Numbered from the stretch's first letter, positions 48,334 to 56,412 are shown. The stretch is 64,000 nucleotides of DNA from Ideonella sp. A 288 (GCF_002198735.1 NZ_MWLO01000131.1:1-64000), one strand, 5' to 3'. Made by a program: numbers and translations. The notes: a model not told the origin generated them from the sequence alone.

Positions 48334-48989
48334 GTGTTCACTCCCCGGTGGCTGAAGCGCATGCCGGTGGCACCGCGCGAAAAGACGAACAGGAAGGCAT
48401 GCATCAGCTTGCCGAACGGAAACCAGATCAGGAAGACAGCGATGCTCAGGATGTGCAGCGCCAGCAGCGTCTCGTAGCGCGCGCCGATGTGGGCAGTGGC
48501 CAGCAGGCCGGTGAGCACGGGCAGCGCGGTCACCAGCCAGCTGAGGTAGTCGCCGGTGTGCGACAGCAGGCGCATCACCGGGTGCGTCAGGCGCCGCGTC
48601 AGGATGGCCAGCAGCGAGGCCAGCGTGACGACGCCAACGGCCAGCACGAGGTTGCTCGGCAGCGCCGGCCAGGACAGCCCGGTCAGGCTGCGGATGAACA
48701 GGATGTGCGGCGCCAGCCCGAAGACGACGATCGCCAGCCCGATGTGGAAGACGAAACTGTTGATGGTGATGAACATCGTGGCCTGCACGAACTCCTTGCG
48801 CGGCCACATGCGGCGCACGATGGTGCGCAGCGCGCCGAGCAGCAGCGGCGGCGCGCCTTCGCGGGCGGGGGAGAGGTCGCGCATGCGTGGCAGCAGCAGC
48901 ACGCCGGCCAGGCGCCACAGGGTGCCCAGCACGAAGACGGCGACGGCGAAGGTGAGCGCCGGGCCGCGGGCGAAATCGAGCAGTTCCAT
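48330..48989 (-). CDS. isp1: Isp1, b-type cytochrome membrane subunit of the hydrogenase complex
   Basis: A 219-residue integral membrane protein with five helices, like NarI/DsrM-type cytochrome b. Candidate haem histidines are in NSFVFHIGLAIVVFG, RRLTHPVMRLLSHTGDY and LALHILSIAVF. It should take electrons from the periplasmic HynSL and pass them to the quinone pool or to Isp2. Position between hynS and isp2, 5 bases after hynS, is the hallmark of Isp-type hydrogenases. Confidence 0.9.
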   Translation of the reverse strand: MELLDFARGPALTFAVAVFVLGTLWRLAGVLLLPRMRDLSPAREGAPPLLLGALRTIVRRMWPRKEFVQATMFITINSFVFHIGLAIVVFGLAPHILFIRSLTGLSWPALPSNLVLAVGVVTLASLLAILTRRLTHPVMRLLSHTGDYLSWLVTALPVLTGLLATAHIGARYETLLALHILSIAVFLIWFPFGKLMHAFLFVFSRGATGMRFSHRGVNT

Positions 48990-48994
48990 CGCCG

Positions 48995-50053
48995 TCACTC
49001 CTTGGTGTCCGTGGAAGCGCGCCGCTGGCGCGCCAGGGCGGCCGAGGCAGCGCCGAGCGCCACGCCCGCCACCGCCGTGATGCCGATGACCTTGCGCAAA
49101 TCGGTGGTGCCGACCGACAGCGGCTTGTACAGGCCGCCGCGGTCCCAGAAGCGCGGCTCCGAACAGCCGATGCAGCCATGCCCCGACTGGATCGGGAACG
49201 ACACACCGCCGTTCCACTTCTGCGAGGCGCAGGCGTTGTAGGTCACCGGCCCCTTGCAGCCCAGTTCGTAAAGGCACCAGCCCTGCCGCGCACCTTCGTC
49301 GTCGAATGTCTTGGCGAACAGGCCGCGCTCGTAGAACGGGCGCCGATAGCAGCGGTCGTGGATGCTCTCGCCGAAGAAGGCGCGCGGGCGGCCCAGGTGG
49401 TCCAGCTCGGGCAGGCGGCCGAACGAGAGGATGTGCACCAGGGTGCCGGCCATCGCCTGCGGCATCGGCGGGCAGCCGGGGATGTTGATCACCGGCTTGC
49501 CGGAGACCAGCTTCGAGACGGCCACCGCGCCGGTCGGGTTGGGGTTGGCCTCGGGCAGGCCACCGTAGGCCGCGCAGGTGCCCACCGCGACCACCGCGGC
49601 CGCATGTTCCACCGTCTCGGCCAGCATGGCCATGTTGCTCTGGCCGGCAATGACCGAATACACCCCGCCGTCGGCAGTGGGCACCGAGCCGTCGACGACG
49701 ACGATGTACTTGCCCTTGTTGTCGCGCATCGACTGCCGGCGCGCTTCCTCGGCCGCCTCACCGGAGGCCGATTGCAGCGTGTGGTGGTAGTCGAGCGAGA
49801 TGAAGTCGAAGATCAGGTCCTCGAGGCTGGGGCTGAACGAGCGCGTCAAGGATTCGGTGCAGCCCGTGCACTCCTGGAACGACAGCCAGATCACGGCCTG
49901 CCGGCGCGCCTTGGCCAGGCCATCGGCCATCGCTGCGGCGGCCGACGGCGGCAGCGCCATCAGCGAGCTCATGTAGCTGGCGTACTTGAGGAACGCACGG
50001 CGCGAGACGCCCCGTTCGCGCAGCATGTCGCCGAGCAGCAGTGGTTCAGTCAT
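48995..50053 (-). CDS. hynS: [NiFe]-hydrogenase small subunit (group 1, Isp type)
   Basis: Electron-transfer subunit of 352 residues with three Fe-S clusters. The Tat signal has SRRAFLKYAS (R18-R19). The proximal cluster starts CTGCTES (C62, C65), then VGTCAAYGG and IPGCPP. The extra cysteines of oxygen-tolerant hydrogenases (CTCC and a Cys after AAYG) are replaced by glycine, so a standard [4Fe-4S] and oxygen sensitivity are expected. Distal and medial clusters are in HDRCYRRPFYE, CLYELGCKGP, NACASQKWN and GHGCIGCSEP. A C-terminal helix (around 320-340) anchors it to the membrane. Confidence 0.93.
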   Translation of the reverse strand: MTEPLLLGDMLRERGVSRRAFLKYASYMSSLMALPPSAAAAMADGLAKARRQAVIWLSFQECTGCTESLTRSFSPSLEDLIFDFISLDYHHTLQSASGEAAEEARRQSMRDNKGKYIVVVDGSVPTADGGVYSVIAGQSNMAMLAETVEHAAAVVAVGTCAAYGGLPEANPNPTGAVAVSKLVSGKPVINIPGCPPMPQAMAGTLVHILSFGRLPELDHLGRPRAFFGESIHDRCYRRPFYERGLFAKTFDDEGARQGWCLYELGCKGPVTYNACASQKWNGGVSFPIQSGHGCIGCSEPRFWDRGGLYKPLSVGTTDLRKVIGITAVAGVALGAASAALARQRRASTDTKE

Positions 50054-50468
50054 CAAGGGTCTCCTCGGTAATCGGCGTCTCGAGCTCCGCGGCGAGGCGG
50101 TGCGACGCGGTGGCGATGTCGTCCGGGTGCGCGAGCAGCAGCGCGGGCACGCGCGCAACGACGATCTGTTCGAGCACGCTGCGGTCGTCGGCGTCGGCGT
50201 CGGCGTGTCGCACCCACCAGACGCCGGCGTAGGCGGTCTCGGTGACGCGCGTCGGGCCCGCCAGGTTGAAGACGGCCTCCACCTCGCCGCGTCCCAGCCG
50301 CTGGCGCAGCCCCTCGCGGTCGGGCTCGCTCAAGGGCAGGCTGTGCAGGTCGACGGTCTCGTCGAGCATCGGGTCGTGCGCCAGTGCGTCGAGCAGGCGC
50401 GCCACCTCGCGCAGCACCGCCCGTGCGACATCGCTGCCGGTCGAAACGATGGGCGCAGCAGCGGCCAT
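50046..50468 (-). CDS. hydrogenase expression protein, HupH/HyaF C-terminal domain
   Basis: A 140-residue protein matching the C-terminal domain of HupH/HyaF. The body has VDLHSLPLSEPDREGLRQRLG, GRGEVEAVFNLAGPTRVTET and GVWWVRHADADAD, then EIVVARVPALL-like sequence. Full HupH (about 280 residues) has two such domains; this is a single-domain form. HupH helps maturation of the small subunit in oxygen. The start at 50468 was chosen because it lies just after hupD; it overlaps hynS by 8 bases. Confidence 0.82.
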   Translation of the reverse strand: MAAAAPIVSTGSDVARAVLREVARLLDALAHDPMLDETVDLHSLPLSEPDREGLRQRLGRGEVEAVFNLAGPTRVTETAYAGVWWVRHADADADDRSVLEQIVVARVPALLLAHPDDIATASHRLAAELETPITEETLDD

Positions 50469-50473
50469 GCCCG

Positions 50474-50953
50474 TCAGGCCTTCCAACGCTGAATCAGCGC
50501 GTGCACCGACTCGCACAGCTGCGGGATCGCCGCCGCCACCGCCGGTGTGGGCTCGAGCCCGAGGGCGGTGCTGGCCGGCTCCACGGCCACCAGGGCGCGG
50601 CGGGCCGGCAGGTGGCCATTGAGCGCGGCCGTGGCCATCAGATCGAACAGGGCCACCTCATGGGCGCTGCGTTTGCGCCCGCTGAGCTGGGCATCCATCT
50701 CCAGGCCCTCGAACACCCGCACCGTGCCGGGCTCGGCGCCGAACAGTGCCGCATCGACAGCGATGAAGGAAGCGGCGTCCTCGATCTCGGGCAGCAGGCT
50801 CAGGCCGATCGTGCCACCGTCGCGGAACACGGCCCCGCACCCCCGCGGCGACGCGGCCAGCGCGTCCACCGCCAGCGGGCCGGCGGCGTCGTCGCTGAGC
50901 AGGCGATTGCCCAGGCCGAGCACCAGCACCGTGTTGTCGTCTCGCAGATCCAT
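50474..50953 (-). CDS. hupD: hydrogenase maturation protease
   Basis: A 159-residue nickel-dependent endopeptidase that trims the C-terminal tail of HynL after metal insertion. Motifs: VLVLGLGNRLLSDDAAGPLAV (first metal acid is an Asp in SDDAAG), FIAVDAALFGAEPGTV (second Asp) and a conserved His in KRSAHEVALFDLM. Two starts are possible, ATG 50953 (MDLRDDNTV) or ATG 50965. It heads the minus-strand hydrogenase transcript and is divergent from hypC. Confidence 0.9.
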   Translation of the reverse strand: MDLRDDNTVLVLGLGNRLLSDDAAGPLAVDALAASPRGCGAVFRDGGTIGLSLLPEIEDAASFIAVDAALFGAEPGTVRVFEGLEMDAQLSGRKRSAHEVALFDLMATAALNGHLPARRALVAVEPASTALGLEPTPAVAAAIPQLCESVHALIQRWKA

Positions 50954-51010
50954 GCCGCATCCCATCGGACAGAATACGCGTGACGGTATGCCGCACGACC
51001 TCGCGCGGAT

Positions 51011-51024
51011 TTGACCCAGGTCAT
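51011..51024. promoter_or_regulatory. FNR/Anr-like palindrome in the hupD-hypC divergent promoter region
   Basis: TTGAC-CCAG-GTCAT, one base short of the TTGAC-N4-GTCAA form of the FNR/Anr box. The sequence TATTCT (51047-51052) could be the -10 of hypC; a start near 51059 would put the box at about -41.5, the class II activator position. A second TATTCT lies on the minus strand at 50976-50971 for hupD. Confidence 0.5.
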
Positions 51025-51117
51025 TGGCGCGGCCGGCGCCCCACCTATTCTTTGTGACCGCTCGGCGCCGCCCTTTGGCGGGCGACCTGCCGGTCATGAC
51101 CCTGGAGTGACACCCCG

Positions 51118-51369
51118 ATGTGCCTTGGCATCCCGATGTGCGTGCTGGAGATCGACGGGCTCAATGCGCGTTGCGAGGCCAAGGGCATCGAACGCACGGT
51201 GAGCCTGTTCCTGCTTCAGCACGAGACCATCGAGCGCGGCGACATGCTGATGGTCCACATCGGCAACGCGCTGCAGAAGCTCACGCCCGACGAGGCCCGC
51301 TCCACCTGGGCGCTGTACGACGAGATGCTGGCGGCCGACGCGAAGGCCCGCGAAGCGCACGACGCCTGA
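51118..51369 (+). CDS. hypC: hydrogenase assembly chaperone HypC/HupF
   Basis: An 83-residue chaperone. It begins [14 protein letters not shown]; the N-terminal cysteine (C2 after Met removal) is the residue that carries the iron-cyanide group with HypD and binds the immature large subunit. The rest has [18 protein letters not shown], the family's OB-fold. It is the only hyp gene in the window; hypA, B, D, E and F must be elsewhere if the hydrogenase is active. It is divergent from hupD. Confidence 0.93.
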   Translation: MCLGIPMCVLEIDGLNARCEAKGIERTVSLFLLQHETIERGDMLMVHIGNALQKLTPDEARSTWALYDEMLAADAKAREAHDA

Positions 51370-51440
51370 GATGGCCCGCGCACTGACGGCGCATGCCGTC
51401 GGCCTGCGCGCGCCCATGACTCAGCGACACGGCGGCGCTC

Positions 51441-51563
51441 TCATTGCGCCACCCGGCCCAGGTGCTCCCAGCGCACACCGCCTTCGCCGCACGAGAACCA
51501 CACCTGCCGCACGCGACCGATCACGTCCTGCAATGGCATGGTGCCGAAGTGGCGCGAGTTTTG
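51441..51563 (-). pseudogene. remnant of a signal peptidase I (S26) C-terminus
   Basis: A minus-strand frame ends [20 protein letters not shown], then WFS and [11 protein letters not shown]-stop. This is the last block of bacterial signal peptidase I, where NS.DSR.FG.VP is followed by a GR..QVWFS and RW.R.G ending. The part upstream does not continue the family (GDNRD box and the catalytic Ser/Lys are absent), so only the tail survives. It lies in the 566-base gap between hypC and hpaR. Confidence 0.65.
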
Positions 51564-51659
51564 GCAAGGCTCGCAGCACGTGCTGGCGATGCAGCCGGCC
51601 TTGCCCGAGACCGTGCTGGGCCGCACGTCGGGCCGGTGCGACTCGCCGCGGCCCGTTCG

Positions 51660-51919
51660 GGCGGGCGGAGACTGCGTCGCGACCTGGCCGACCGTCGCAT
51701 CCCCGTCGTCGAGGACGAGCCGGTGAACTGCGAGATCACCCAGGCCCTGCTCGACGACGCCGGACTGGCGGTCGAGTGCGCCCACGACGGTGCTTCGTCG
51801 AAGACCGCCGCCGCTGCCTCGAGGCCGGCATGCACGGCTTCATCACCAAGCCGGTGGAGCCCGACCGGCTCCGCGAGGCGCTGCTGCAGTGGCCGTCTCG
51901 GGACCGCGTGCCCGTGTGA
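51660..51919 (+). pseudogene. remnant of a response-regulator receiver domain (deleted and frameshifted)
   Basis: One plus frame reads [20 protein letters not shown] and on to VECAHDG, the first third of a REC domain with its acidic pair. A different frame then gives [20 protein letters not shown] followed by [14 protein letters not shown], the last part of a REC domain with its conserved Lys-Pro. The middle, with the phosphoacceptor aspartate, is gone at the joint (about 51788-51800). Such domains end hybrid histidine kinases. Clearly a dead gene. Confidence 0.75.
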
Positions 51920-51935
51920 CGCCCCGCCGGCGGCG

Positions 51936-52397
51936 TCACTCGTCGTCGGCCGGCTGCTCGCCCAGGCGTGCAATCAGGTCGTCGAGCGTGCGGTAGACGC
52001 CCTCGATGACGTCGGCCCCCAGCTGGGCCTCGATGCGCTGGTAGGTGGCCTCGATCTGCGGTGCCATCTGCCGCGCCAGGGTGCGGCTGCGGGCGGTGAC
52101 CGACACCATCACCCGGCGCTGGTCGTGCGGCAGGCGTTCGCGGTGCACCAGGCCCAGGTCGTCCATGCGGGCCAGCACGCCGGCCAGGCTGGGGCTGGAG
52201 ATGTGGCAGTGGCCGACGATCTCGCGCGGCTCCAGCGGCCCCGATTCGAGCAGCGCGCGGATGATGCGCCACTGCTGCTCGGTCACGCCATGGGCGTTGA
52301 GGATGGGGCGAAAGTGCGCAAAGACGCTCTCGCGCGCATGCAGCAGCAGCAGCGGCAGGTTGCGGCGGGTCAAGGGAGGCGGGGCCGGTCGGGTCAT
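51936..52397 (-). CDS. hpaR: MarR-family repressor of homoprotocatechuate genes (HpaR)
   Basis: A 153-residue winged-helix regulator. The DNA-binding part has GVTEQQWRIIRALLESGPLE and HISSPSLAGVLARMDDLGLV, then wing RERLPHDQRRVMVSVT. It matches HpaR/HpcR, which represses the hpa meta operon until 4-hydroxyphenylacetate or homoprotocatechuate is present. It is divergent from hpaG1, and a palindrome in the 147-base gap between them is a fitting operator. Confidence 0.9.
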   Translation of the reverse strand: MTRPAPPPLTRRNLPLLLLHARESVFAHFRPILNAHGVTEQQWRIIRALLESGPLEPREIVGHCHISSPSLAGVLARMDDLGLVHRERLPHDQRRVMVSVTARSRTLARQMAPQIEATYQRIEAQLGADVIEGVYRTLDDLIARLGEQPADDE

Positions 52398-52411
52398 GGC
52401 AGGGCGGTGGC

Positions 52412-52457
52412 TTGACGTCCACGCATTTTAGCGGCTACATTGCTCACTTGTTAGTGA
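52412..52457 (+). promoter_or_regulatory. hpaG promoter with HpaR operator-like palindrome
   Basis: -35 TTGACG (52412-52417), 18-base spacer, -10 TACATT (52436-52441). The predicted start near 52448 lies inside the perfect inverted repeat TCACT-TGTT-AGTGA (52444-52457), where a bound repressor would block it. A minus-strand TAAAAT (52430-52425) could be the -10 of hpaR, so one operator may serve both. Confidence 0.62.
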
Positions 52458-52544
52458 TATCGCGTCGCCGACGCAGCCCGAACCAGCCCGGTTCGCGGCG
52501 CGCGGCGCCGATTCGGCCCCTCCAAAGTCGCTTCTGCTCCCGCC

Positions 52545-53225
52545 ATGGCCCTGCCCGAGATCGAATTCGCCTTTGCGCCATACCGCCTGTCGGGGGTGGT
52601 GGTGGGTTGCCTGCTGAACCACGCGCCGGCCCTGGCCGCGCTGGGCGACGCGGCGCACGCGCCGCCCTACAAGGCGCCGCCGCGCGCACCGGTGCTGTAC
52701 GTGCACCCGCGCAATGCGCTGGCCGGCGATGGCGCCACGGTGGCGGTGCCGGCCGACGTGGCCGAACTCGAGCTGGGCGCCGCGCTGGGCCTGGTCATCG
52801 GCCGCACCGCCTGCCGCGTGCGCGAGGCCGATGCGCTGTCGCACATCGCCGGTGGCGTGATCGTGGCCGAACTCTGCGTGCCGCACGCCAGCTTCTACCG
52901 CCCGTCGGTGCGGCTGAAGGCGCGCGACGGCTTCTGCCCGATCGGGCCGCGCGTCGAGCGATTGGCCGACCCCGATGCGCTGGGCGTGCGCGTCTTCGTC
53001 GACGGCGCGCAGGTGCACCGCACCACCACTGGCGAGCGCGTGCGCGGCGCCGCGCGGCTGCTGGCCGACGTCAGCGAGTTCATGACGCTGTCGCCCGGCG
53101 ACGTGCTGGTGCTGGGCCTGTCGGCCGGCGCGCCCAGGATGAGGGCGGGGCAGCACGCCCGGGTCGAGATCGACGGGCTCGGTGCGCTGTCGCTGGCCCT
53201 GGCAGCCGAGGAGGCCACCGCATGA
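52545..53225 (+). CDS. hpaG1: HpaG1, N-terminal half of the OPET decarboxylase/HHDD isomerase
   Basis: A 226-residue fumarylacetoacetate-hydrolase-fold protein. In the homoprotocatechuate route, HpaG decarboxylates 5-oxopent-3-ene-1,2,5-tricarboxylate and isomerises the product. In some bacteria HpaG is one chain of two repeats; here the two are separate genes. Visible: PPYKAPPRAPVLYVHPRNAL, LELGAALGLVIG and FMTLSPGDVLVLGLSAGA. Its stop overlaps the hpaG2 start (ATGA), fitting a two-subunit enzyme. Confidence 0.88.
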   Translation: MALPEIEFAFAPYRLSGVVVGCLLNHAPALAALGDAAHAPPYKAPPRAPVLYVHPRNALAGDGATVAVPADVAELELGAALGLVIGRTACRVREADALSHIAGGVIVAELCVPHASFYRPSVRLKARDGFCPIGPRVERLADPDALGVRVFVDGAQVHRTTTGERVRGAARLLADVSEFMTLSPGDVLVLGLSAGAPRMRAGQHARVEIDGLGALSLALAAEEATA

Positions 53226-54007
53226 AGACCGCTCGGGTCGCCTACGCCGGCGCCGTCCACGAGGCCCGGCCCCACGACCGCGGCCTGCAGTTGGCCGACG
53301 GCCGCGTGCTGGCCGAGCACGAGGTGGTGTGGCTGCCGCCCTTCGAGGTCGGCACGGTCATCGCGCTGGGCCTGAACTACGCCGACCATGTGAAGGAACT
53401 GGCGCGCGAGCTCACGGTGTCCACGCAGGACGAGCCGCTGGTGTTCCTGAAGAGCCGCGGCGCGCTGGTTGGCCACCGCGGCCACACGCGCCGGCCGGCC
53501 GGCGTGCAGTTCATGCACTACGAATGCGAGCTGGCGGTGGTCATCGGCGCCACCGCGCGGCACGTGAATGCCGCCGACGCGATGGCCCACGTGGCGGGCT
53601 ACACCGTGTGCAACGACTACGCCATCCGCGACCACCTCGAGAACTGGTACCGGCCCAACCTGCGCGTGAAGAACCGCGATGGCGGCACCGTGCTCGGCCC
53701 CTGGTTCGTCGACGCTGCCGACGTGCCCGATCCGCACGACCTGGCGCTGCGCACGCTCGTCAACGGCCGCGTCACGCAGCAGGGGCACACCGGGCACATG
53801 GTCAACCGCATCCCGGCGCTGATCGAGTACCTCAGCGCCTTCATGACGCTGCGCGCCGGCGACGTCATCCTCACCGGCACGCCCGAGGGCGTGGTCAACG
53901 TCGAGGTCGGCGACGAGGTCGTCACCGAGATCGACGGCATCGGCCGGCTCGTCAACACCCTCGTCGGCGACGAGGCCTACGGCATCGTCCAGGAAGCACA
54001 CCCATGA
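53222..54007 (+). CDS. hpaG2: HpaG2, C-terminal half of the OPET decarboxylase/HHDD isomerase
   Basis: A 261-residue FAH-family protein with complete metal ligands: E and E in HYECELAVVIG and D in WFVDAADVPD. Further family marks are IALGLNYADHVKEL, EPLVFLKSRGAL, GYTVCNDYAIRDHL and DVILTGTPEGVVNV. It should bind Mg/Mn and carry the catalytic site of the HpaG pair. It overlaps hpaG1 and hpaE by 4 bases each. Confidence 0.9.
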   Translation: MKTARVAYAGAVHEARPHDRGLQLADGRVLAEHEVVWLPPFEVGTVIALGLNYADHVKELARELTVSTQDEPLVFLKSRGALVGHRGHTRRPAGVQFMHYECELAVVIGATARHVNAADAMAHVAGYTVCNDYAIRDHLENWYRPNLRVKNRDGGTVLGPWFVDAADVPDPHDLALRTLVNGRVTQQGHTGHMVNRIPALIEYLSAFMTLRAGDVILTGTPEGVVNVEVGDEVVTEIDGIGRLVNTLVGDEAYGIVQEAHP

Positions 54008-55464
54008 CCCGCATCCACCACCTGATCGACGGCAAGGCCGTCGCAGGCCGAGAGGTCTTCGAGACCGTGAACCCGGCCACGCAGGACGTGCTGGCCGAGG
54101 TGGCCGCGGGCGGCGCCGAGGAGGTTCACGCCGCCGTGGCCGCCGCCAAGGCCGCGTTCCCGGCCTGGGCCGGCCGGCCGGCCACCGAGCGCGCCCGCCT
54201 GATGCGCCAACTGGGCGACCTGATCGCCGCCCACGTGCCCGAGATCGCCCGCACCGAGACGCAGGACACCGGGCAGTCGATCGCGCAGACCGGCAAGCAG
54301 CTGGTGCCGCGCGCGGCCGACAACTTCCACTACTTCGCCGAGATGTGCACGCGGGTGGACGGCCACACCTACCCCACGCCCACGCACCTGAACTACACGC
54401 TGTTCCACCCGGTGGGCGTGTGCGCGCTGATCAGCCCCTGGAACGTGCCGTTCATGACGGCCACCTGGAAGGTGGCGCCCTGCCTGGCCTTTGGCAACAC
54501 CGCGGTGCTGAAGATGAGCGAGCTGTCGCCGCTGTCGGCGGCGCGGCTGGGCGAACTGGCGCTGGAGGCCGGCATCCCGGCCGGCGTGCTGAACCTGGTG
54601 CACGGCACCGGCCGCGCCGCGGGCGAGCCGCTGTGCGCGCACCCCGACGTGCGCGCCATCAGCTTCACCGGCTCCACCGCCACCGGCGGGCGCATCGTGC
54701 AGTCGGCCGGGCTGAAGAAGTTCAGCATGGAACTCGGCGGCAAGAGCCCCTTCGTCGTCTTCGACGATGCCGACTTCGAGCGCGCGCTCGACGCGGCGGT
54801 CTTCATGATCTTCAGCAACAACGGCGAGCGCTGCACTGCCGGCTCGCGCATCCTGGTGCAGCGGTCGATCTACGCCCGCTTCGCCGACCGCTTCGCCGAG
54901 CGGGCACGCCGCATCAAAGTGGGCGATCCGATGGACGAGACCACCACCATCGGCCCGATGATCAGCCCGGCGCACCTGGCCAAGGTGCGCAGCTACATCG
55001 AGCGCGGCCCGAAGGAGGGCGCCACGCTGCTGTGCGGCGGCCTCGACGCGCCCGACCTGCCGGCCGCGCTGGCCCGAGGCAACTTCGTCAAGCCCACGGT
55101 GTTTGCCGATGTCGACAACCGCATGGCCATCGCGCAGGACGAGATCTTCGGGCCGGTGGCCTGCCTGATCCCGTTCACCGACGAGGCCGATGCGGTGCGC
55201 ATCGCCAACGACACGGTGTACGGCCTGTCCAGCTATGTGTGGACCGAGAACCTCGGCCGCGCCCACCGCGTGGCCGCGGCCATCGAGGCCGGCATGTGCT
55301 TCGTCAACAGCCAGAACGTGCGCGACCTGCGCCAGCCCTTCGGCGGCACCAAGGCCAGCGGCACCGGGCGAGAGGGCGGCACCTGGAGCTACGAGGTGTT
55401 CCTCGAACCGAAGAACGTGGCCGTCTCGCTCGGCTCGCACCACATTCCTCACTGGGGAGCATGA
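54004..55464 (+). CDS. hpaE: 5-carboxymethyl-2-hydroxymuconate semialdehyde dehydrogenase
   Basis: NAD-dependent aldehyde dehydrogenase of 486 residues that oxidises the ring-fission semialdehyde of homoprotocatechuate. Motifs: SPWNVPFMTATWKVAPCLAF, the glycine motif FTGSTATGGRI, the catalytic Glu in MELGGKSPFVVF, the catalytic Cys in NNGERCTAGSRI and EIFGPVACLIPF. It overlaps hpaG2 by 4 bases and is one base from hpaD, all in pathway order. Confidence 0.94.
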   Translation: MTRIHHLIDGKAVAGREVFETVNPATQDVLAEVAAGGAEEVHAAVAAAKAAFPAWAGRPATERARLMRQLGDLIAAHVPEIARTETQDTGQSIAQTGKQLVPRAADNFHYFAEMCTRVDGHTYPTPTHLNYTLFHPVGVCALISPWNVPFMTATWKVAPCLAFGNTAVLKMSELSPLSAARLGELALEAGIPAGVLNLVHGTGRAAGEPLCAHPDVRAISFTGSTATGGRIVQSAGLKKFSMELGGKSPFVVFDDADFERALDAAVFMIFSNNGERCTAGSRILVQRSIYARFADRFAERARRIKVGDPMDETTTIGPMISPAHLAKVRSYIERGPKEGATLLCGGLDAPDLPAALARGNFVKPTVFADVDNRMAIAQDEIFGPVACLIPFTDEADAVRIANDTVYGLSSYVWTENLGRAHRVAAAIEAGMCFVNSQNVRDLRQPFGGTKASGTGREGGTWSYEVFLEPKNVAVSLGSHHIPHWGA

Positions 55465-55465
55465 C

Positions 55466-56392
55466 ATGGGCCGCCTCGCACTCGCTGCCAAGATCACCCA
55501 CGTGCCGTCGATGTACCTCAGCGAGCTCGACGGCCCGCGCCAGGGCACGCGGCAGGACGCCATCGACGGCCACCGCGAGATCGCGCGGCGCTGCCGCGAG
55601 GCCGGCGTCGACACGCTGGTGGTGTTCGACACGCACTGGCTGGTCAACGCCAACTACCACGTCAACTGCGCGCCCCACTTCAAGGGCCTGTACACCAGCA
55701 ACGAGCTGCCGCACTTCATCGCCAACATGCCGTTCGAGTGCCCGGGCAATCCGGTGCTGGGAAATCTGCTGGCCAAGGCCTGCACCGAGGCCGGTGTCGA
55801 GACGCTCGCCCACGACGCCACCACGCTGGACCCCGAGTACGGCACCCTGGTGCCGATGCGTTACATGAACGCCGACCAGCACTTCAAGGTGATCTCGGTG
55901 TCGGCACTGTGCACCGTGCACTACCTGGCCGACAGCGCGCGGCTGGGCTGGGCCATGCGCCGCGCGGTGGAGCAGCACTACGACGGCACGGTGGCCTTCC
56001 TGGCCAGCGGGTCCTTGAGCCACCGCTTCGCGCAGAACGGCCTGGCGCCGGAGTTCGCGTTCAAGATCTGGAGCCCCTTCCTCGAACACCTCGACCGCGA
56101 GGTGCTGCGCATGTGGGGTGCGGCCGAGTGGCCGGCCTTCTGCGAGATGCTGCCCGAGTACGCCAGCAAGGGCCACGGCGAGGGCTTCATGCACGACACC
56201 GCGATGCTGCTGGGCGCACTGGGCTGGAGCGGCTACGACGCGCCGGCGGAGGTGATCACGCCGTACTTCGGCGCGTCGGGCACGGGCCAGATCAATGCCG
56301 TGTTCCCGGTGACGCCGCAAGATGGCCGCGCCATCCCGAAGGCCGTGGCCTCCAGTGCCGAGGGCTACACCTCGGTGGCCACGCGGCTGTGA
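55466..56392 (+). CDS. hpaD: 3,4-dihydroxyphenylacetate 2,3-dioxygenase (LigB type)
   Basis: Extradiol ring-cleaving dioxygenase of 308 residues in the class III (LigB) family, the type used in E. coli HpaD. It opens homoprotocatechuate to 5-carboxymethyl-2-hydroxymuconate semialdehyde. Iron-binding or catalytic residues are expected in VVFDTHWLVNANYHVNC and in FLASGSLSHRF, with an acid further on. The start (MGRLALAAKITHVPSMYLSE) is typical. It lies between hpaE and hpaF in the operon. Confidence 0.93.
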   Translation: MGRLALAAKITHVPSMYLSELDGPRQGTRQDAIDGHREIARRCREAGVDTLVVFDTHWLVNANYHVNCAPHFKGLYTSNELPHFIANMPFECPGNPVLGNLLAKACTEAGVETLAHDATTLDPEYGTLVPMRYMNADQHFKVISVSALCTVHYLADSARLGWAMRRAVEQHYDGTVAFLASGSLSHRFAQNGLAPEFAFKIWSPFLEHLDREVLRMWGAAEWPAFCEMLPEYASKGHGEGFMHDTAMLLGALGWSGYDAPAEVITPYFGASGTGQINAVFPVTPQDGRAIPKAVASSAEGYTSVATRL

Positions 56393-56412
56393 CGCCGCAT
56401 CGCTGACACACC

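Noticed and set aside
51371-51919. Plus-strand open frame of 182 codons after hypC as an intact gene
   Set aside because: Only its last ~40 codons look like protein (REC domain end); the first part of that domain is in another frame, so it is a pseudogene.
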